From contig JAGDMV010000069.1 in NCBI GenBank assembly GCA_017860675.1, positions 1 through 8,946 on the forward strand: DNA of 8,946 bases. Direction: 5' to 3'. Shown piece after piece: positions 6,805-8,946 of the stretch (position 1 is the stretch's first letter; each line of letters starts with the position of its first letter). This stretch comes from Chloroflexota bacterium (GTDB lineage: Bacteria > Chloroflexota > Limnocylindria > Limnocylindrales > CSP1-4). The position numbers and the translations under genes were made by a program. The notes under the pieces were generated by a model, which made no database searches, was not told where the DNA came from, and saw only the letters and a program-made list of their open reading frames with translations.

Positions 6805-6822
6805 AGTGTGATGGCTCACAGT
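6805..6822. promoter_or_regulatory. Inverted repeat just upstream of the fabZ ribosome binding site (possible operator)
   Basis: AGTGTGA (6805-6811) and TCACAGT (6816-6822) form an inverted repeat with one mismatch around a 4-base centre; the inner TGTGA/TCACA arms are perfect. It lies in the 97-base accC-fabZ gap and abuts the fabZ Shine-Dalgarno. It could be an operator for a dimeric regulator, or a small RNA hairpin beside the ribosome binding site. The half-sites look like those of CRP-type proteins, but the spacing (4, not 6) does not match CRP. It stands out as AT-richer than its surroundings. Confidence 0.35.
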
Positions 6823-6891
6823 CTGCCCGGCCGCCGGGTGGCCGAGCGGAGCGATGCGTGCAGTCGCGCATGGATACGCGCACCGGCCGGG

Positions 6892-8262
6892 TCAACCCCG
6901 CCGGGCCGCGGCCAGGAAAGCCGACGCGCCGACGCGGTCGACGAGGTTCGTCGTGACCTCCCCGCGGACGAAGGCGGGATGGTCGAGCAGCGCCCGCAGG
7001 AACGACCGGTTGGTGACGAGCCCGTCCACGTGGAGCTCGTCCACGGCGGCTCGGGCGCGGGCGATGGCGCCGGCCCGGTCCGGCGCCCAGGCGATGAGCT
7101 TGCCCACGAGCGAGTCGTAGTAGGGCGGCACCTCGTAGCCCGGGTAGAGATGGGAATCGAAGCGCACGCCGGGCCCGCCGGGCACGTGCAGGTGCTCGAC
7201 CTGGCCGGTCGCGGGCCTGAAGTCGTCGGCCGCGTCCTCGGCGGCCAGGCGCAGCTCGATCGCGTGACCGGCGAAGCGGACATCGTCCTGGCCAAAGCCG
7301 AGCGGCTCGCCCGAGGCGATGCGCAGCTGGATCTCGACCATGTCCAGGCCGGTCAGCGCCTCGGTCAGCGGGTGCTCCACCTGGATCCGGTTGTTGATCT
7401 CGATGAAGTAGAAGCGGCCGTCGTCGTCGACCAGGAACTCGAGCGTGCCGACGTTCTCGTAGCCGGCAGCCACGATCGCCCGCACGGCGCGCTCGCAGAG
7501 GTCGCGGCGGCCCGCGTCGGGCAGGGCCGGCGTGGGCGCCTCCTCGATGATCTTCTGGTGCCGCCGCTGCACCGAGCAGTCGCGCTCGCCGAGGTGCACC
7601 GCCGAGCCGAAGCGGTCGACGACGACCTGCACCTCGACGTGGCGGTTGTCCTCCAGCCAGCGCTCGAGGTAGAGCGAGTCGTCGCCGAACGCGGCGCGGG
7701 CCTCCGACCGGCACACCGGCAGGGCAGCCTCCAGCTCGCGCGGCGTCCGGCAGAGGCGCATGCCCTTGCCGCCGCCACCCCCGGCCGGCTTGACCAGCAG
7801 CGGGTAGCCGATCCGCTCGGCCTCGTCGTGCGCCTGCGCGTCGTCGGCCAGCACGCCGTCCGAGCCGGGGATCGTCGGCAGGCCCTGGGCGGCCAGCAGG
7901 CGGCGGGTCGCCGCCTTGTTGTGGAACCGCTCCAGCACCTCGGCCGGCGGCCCGACGAAGACGAGCCCGTGCGCCGCCACCGCCTCGGCGAATCCGGCGT
8001 CCTCGGACAGGAAGCCGTAGCCGGGGTGGATCGCGTCGCAGCCGGCGACGACGGCGGCCGAGATCACGGCCGACGGCGAGAGGTAGCTCCGCCTGGCATC
8101 GGCCGGGCCGATGCAGATGGCCTCGTCCGCCAGCTGGGCGGCCAGGCTCTCGCGATCGGCCTCGGAGTAGGCCACGACCGCCTCGATCCCCATGGTCCGG
8201 CAGGCGCGCAGGATCCGGACCGCGATCTCGCCCCGGTTGGCGATCAGCAGGCGCGAGATCAT
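6892..8262 (-). CDS. accC: Acetyl-CoA carboxylase biotin carboxylase subunit
   Basis: 456 residues, full length. It uses ATP and bicarbonate to carboxylate biotin on BCCP. Domains in order: biotin-carboxylase N-terminal domain (1-113, IANRGEIAVRILRA; HPGYGFLSE), ATP-grasp domain (about 114-320), C-terminal domain (about 330-440, with a PPYYDSLVGKL motif). Residues seen: Lys116, Lys158, glycine loop GGGGGKGM (161-168), His208, Lys237 in RRHQKIIEEAP, Glu275, and Glu288/Asn290/Arg292 in IEINNRIQVEH. All expected catalytic residues are present. A stand-alone subunit of this size fits bacterial heteromeric carboxylase; no fused BCCP or carboxyltransferase domain is present. ATG 8262 has GGAGG (8270-8274) seven bases upstream and overlaps the preceding stop as ATGA. 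Propionyl/acyl-CoA carboxylase alpha subunits are longer, and the fab neighbours support the acetyl-CoA role. Confidence 0.96.
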   Translation of the reverse strand: MISRLLIANRGEIAVRILRACRTMGIEAVVAYSEADRESLAAQLADEAICIGPADARRSYLSPSAVISAAVVAGCDAIHPGYGFLSEDAGFAEAVAAHGLVFVGPPAEVLERFHNKAATRRLLAAQGLPTIPGSDGVLADDAQAHDEAERIGYPLLVKPAGGGGGKGMRLCRTPRELEAALPVCRSEARAAFGDDSLYLERWLEDNRHVEVQVVVDRFGSAVHLGERDCSVQRRHQKIIEEAPTPALPDAGRRDLCERAVRAIVAAGYENVGTLEFLVDDDGRFYFIEINNRIQVEHPLTEALTGLDMVEIQLRIASGEPLGFGQDDVRFAGHAIELRLAAEDAADDFRPATGQVEHLHVPGGPGVRFDSHLYPGYEVPPYYDSLVGKLIAWAPDRAGAIARARAAVDELHVDGLVTNRSFLRALLDHPAFVRGEVTTNLVDRVGASAFLAAARRG

Positions 8263-8946
8263 CGCGTCCCCTCCGGGAGGGCCGGCGCGACGCCCCCGGC
8301 CGGCGAGCTGTCGCCGGCGCCGGCTGACGGCCCCGCGGCCGGCAGGGGCTCGATGACCACGATCTCCTGCCCGTACTCGACCGGCTCGCCCGGCTCGACG
8401 AGGGCGGCTCCGAGGATGCCGGCCTCCGGCGCCAGCACGTCCTGGGGCACCCCCAGGACGTCGACGACGCCCAGGCGCTCTCCGGCGCGAACCCGGCTGC
8501 CGGGGGCCAGGCCCGCCCGTGGCTGGTAGAACCCCACCGCCGGGGCGCTGGCAACCAGCCGCGGCGACGTCCGGCCGTCCGCGCCCGGCCGACCGCCGAA
8601 CGGGGTCGCCGCTGATGCCTCGGCCGGTCCGGGTCCGATGTCCGGGCCGATGATGAAGCCCGACTCTGCGGGGGCCGAGCCTGCGCCGGGCCGCGCTGGA
8701 CCGCCCGGGAGACCCGACCCCGCGCGGCTTCCGCGTCGGGCGGTCGCCGGCTGGGGCGGACGCGGACCGGGCGGCATCCGCAGCCGGACCCGCCAGCTCC
8801 CCTCGCGGACCTCGAGCTCACCCAGGCCGGTGGTCCCGAGCCTGGCCACAAGGGCAGGCAGGAGCCCGTCGGCCAGCCGGGCGATCTGGGCGTGGGCGGC
8901 GAGCCTGGCGGCCGGGTCGCGGTCGTCCGGCTCGACGGCGCCGGGT
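8259..8946 (-). CDS. BCCP-like protein lacking the biotinyl lysine (5' end cut by right edge)
   Basis: 228 residues visible, with no in-frame stop up to the right edge, so the true start lies outside. A GTG at 8849 is possible but would cut through the conserved N-terminal helix. The BCCP layout is clear: helix plus strand (about 20-57, ending GELEVREGSWRVRLR), a Pro/Gly/Ala-rich linker, a biotinyl/lipoyl-like barrel domain (about 131-200), and a Pro/Ala-rich tail of about 28 residues. Where canonical BCCP has EAMKLFNEI, this protein has DVLGVPQDV (162-170), and the alignment with the AccB of this window is gap-free from there to the barrel end. The acceptor lysine is replaced by Gly165. The thumb region is about five residues shorter. 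It therefore cannot be biotinylated at the usual position. It is coupled to accC by ATGA, which suggests a structural or regulatory role in the carboxylase. A degenerating paralogue is the alternative, but the intact frame and coupling argue against decay. Confidence 0.85.
   Translation of the reverse strand, partial: PGAVEPDDRDPAARLAAHAQIARLADGLLPALVARLGTTGLGELEVREGSWRVRLRMPPGPRPPQPATARRGSRAGSGLPGGPARPGAGSAPAESGFIIGPDIGPGPAEASAATPFGGRPGADGRTSPRLVASAPAVGFYQPRAGLAPGSRVRAGERLGVVDVLGVPQDVLAPEAGILGAALVEPGEPVEYGQEIVVIEPLPAAGPSAGAGDSSPAGGVAPALPEGTR

Noticed and set aside
6343..6819. Upstream extension of the phosphoesterase frame to a GTG at 6819
   Set aside because: The extra residues are Arg/Gly-rich and come from the wrong frame of fabZ. 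The family starts at the methionine at 6342, just ahead of LLSDVHGN.
6826..6838. CCCGG-CCG-CCGGG hairpin as a terminator of accC
   Set aside because: Only a 5-bp stem with a 3-base loop and no T-tract; short GC palindromes like this occur often here.
6871..6895. TTGACC and TATCCA on the minus strand as a promoter for fabZ
   Set aside because: The spacing is only 13 bases, too short for a sigma-70 promoter, and the -10 match is weak. The TTGACC includes the accC stop codon.
6577..8529. 650-codon open frame on the plus strand
   Set aside because: Antisense to fabZ, accC and the BCCP-like gene; the translation is an Arg/Gly/Ala/Val-rich sequence with no family resemblance.
1..8946. CRISPR arrays, tRNA or rRNA genes, insertion sequences, attachment sites
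   Set aside because: I saw no regularly spaced repeats, no RNA gene signatures, no transposase motifs and no terminal inverted repeats; the window is almost fully occupied by metabolic genes.

Overview
The window comes from a very GC-rich bacterium (roughly 70% G+C by eye, with strong G/C at third codon positions). Every gene I can support lies on the minus strand, so the biological reading order runs from the right edge to the left edge. I cannot assign a taxon from this alone. A high-GC Chloroflexota or Actinomycetota lineage is plausible, but that is an inference.

From about 8946 down to 1740 there is a type II fatty-acid biosynthesis cluster. In transcription order it holds: a BCCP-like biotinyl/lipoyl-domain gene cut by the right edge (8946-8259); accC, biotin carboxylase (8262-6892); a 97-base gap with an inverted repeat just upstream of a good ribosome binding site; fabZ (6794-6339); a calcineurin-like metallophosphoesterase (6342-5599); fabF (5602-4331); accB, a canonical BCCP with a biotinyl lysine (4334-3684); fabH (3673-2486); and fabG (2489-1740). 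Five of the junctions are ATGA stop/start overlaps and one is a 10-base gap, so this is tightly coupled and almost certainly an operon, possibly two if transcription restarts in front of fabZ. A long inverted repeat begins immediately after the fabG stop codon and probably ends the transcript.

Together the genes supply malonyl-CoA (AccB and AccC; the carboxyltransferase subunits are not in view), start chain growth (FabH), extend it (FabF), reduce the ketone (FabG) and dehydrate (FabZ). The acyl carrier protein, malonyl transacylase, enoyl reductase and AccA/AccD are not in the window.

After a gap of about 150-190 bases the left end holds the N-terminal two thirds or so of a type II-like P-type cation ATPase, cut by the left edge.

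The most interesting feature is the BCCP-like protein ahead of accC. It has the BCCP layout, but the biotinylation motif is replaced and the acceptor lysine aligns with glycine, with a shortened thumb region. A fully canonical BCCP sits in the same cluster. This resembles the plastid BADC proteins, which are non-biotinylated BCCP relatives that bind the carboxylase complex. Other points of note are the metallophosphoesterase embedded in the fatty-acid operon, a tail of about 64 residues on FabH, and unusual motifs in the ATPase.
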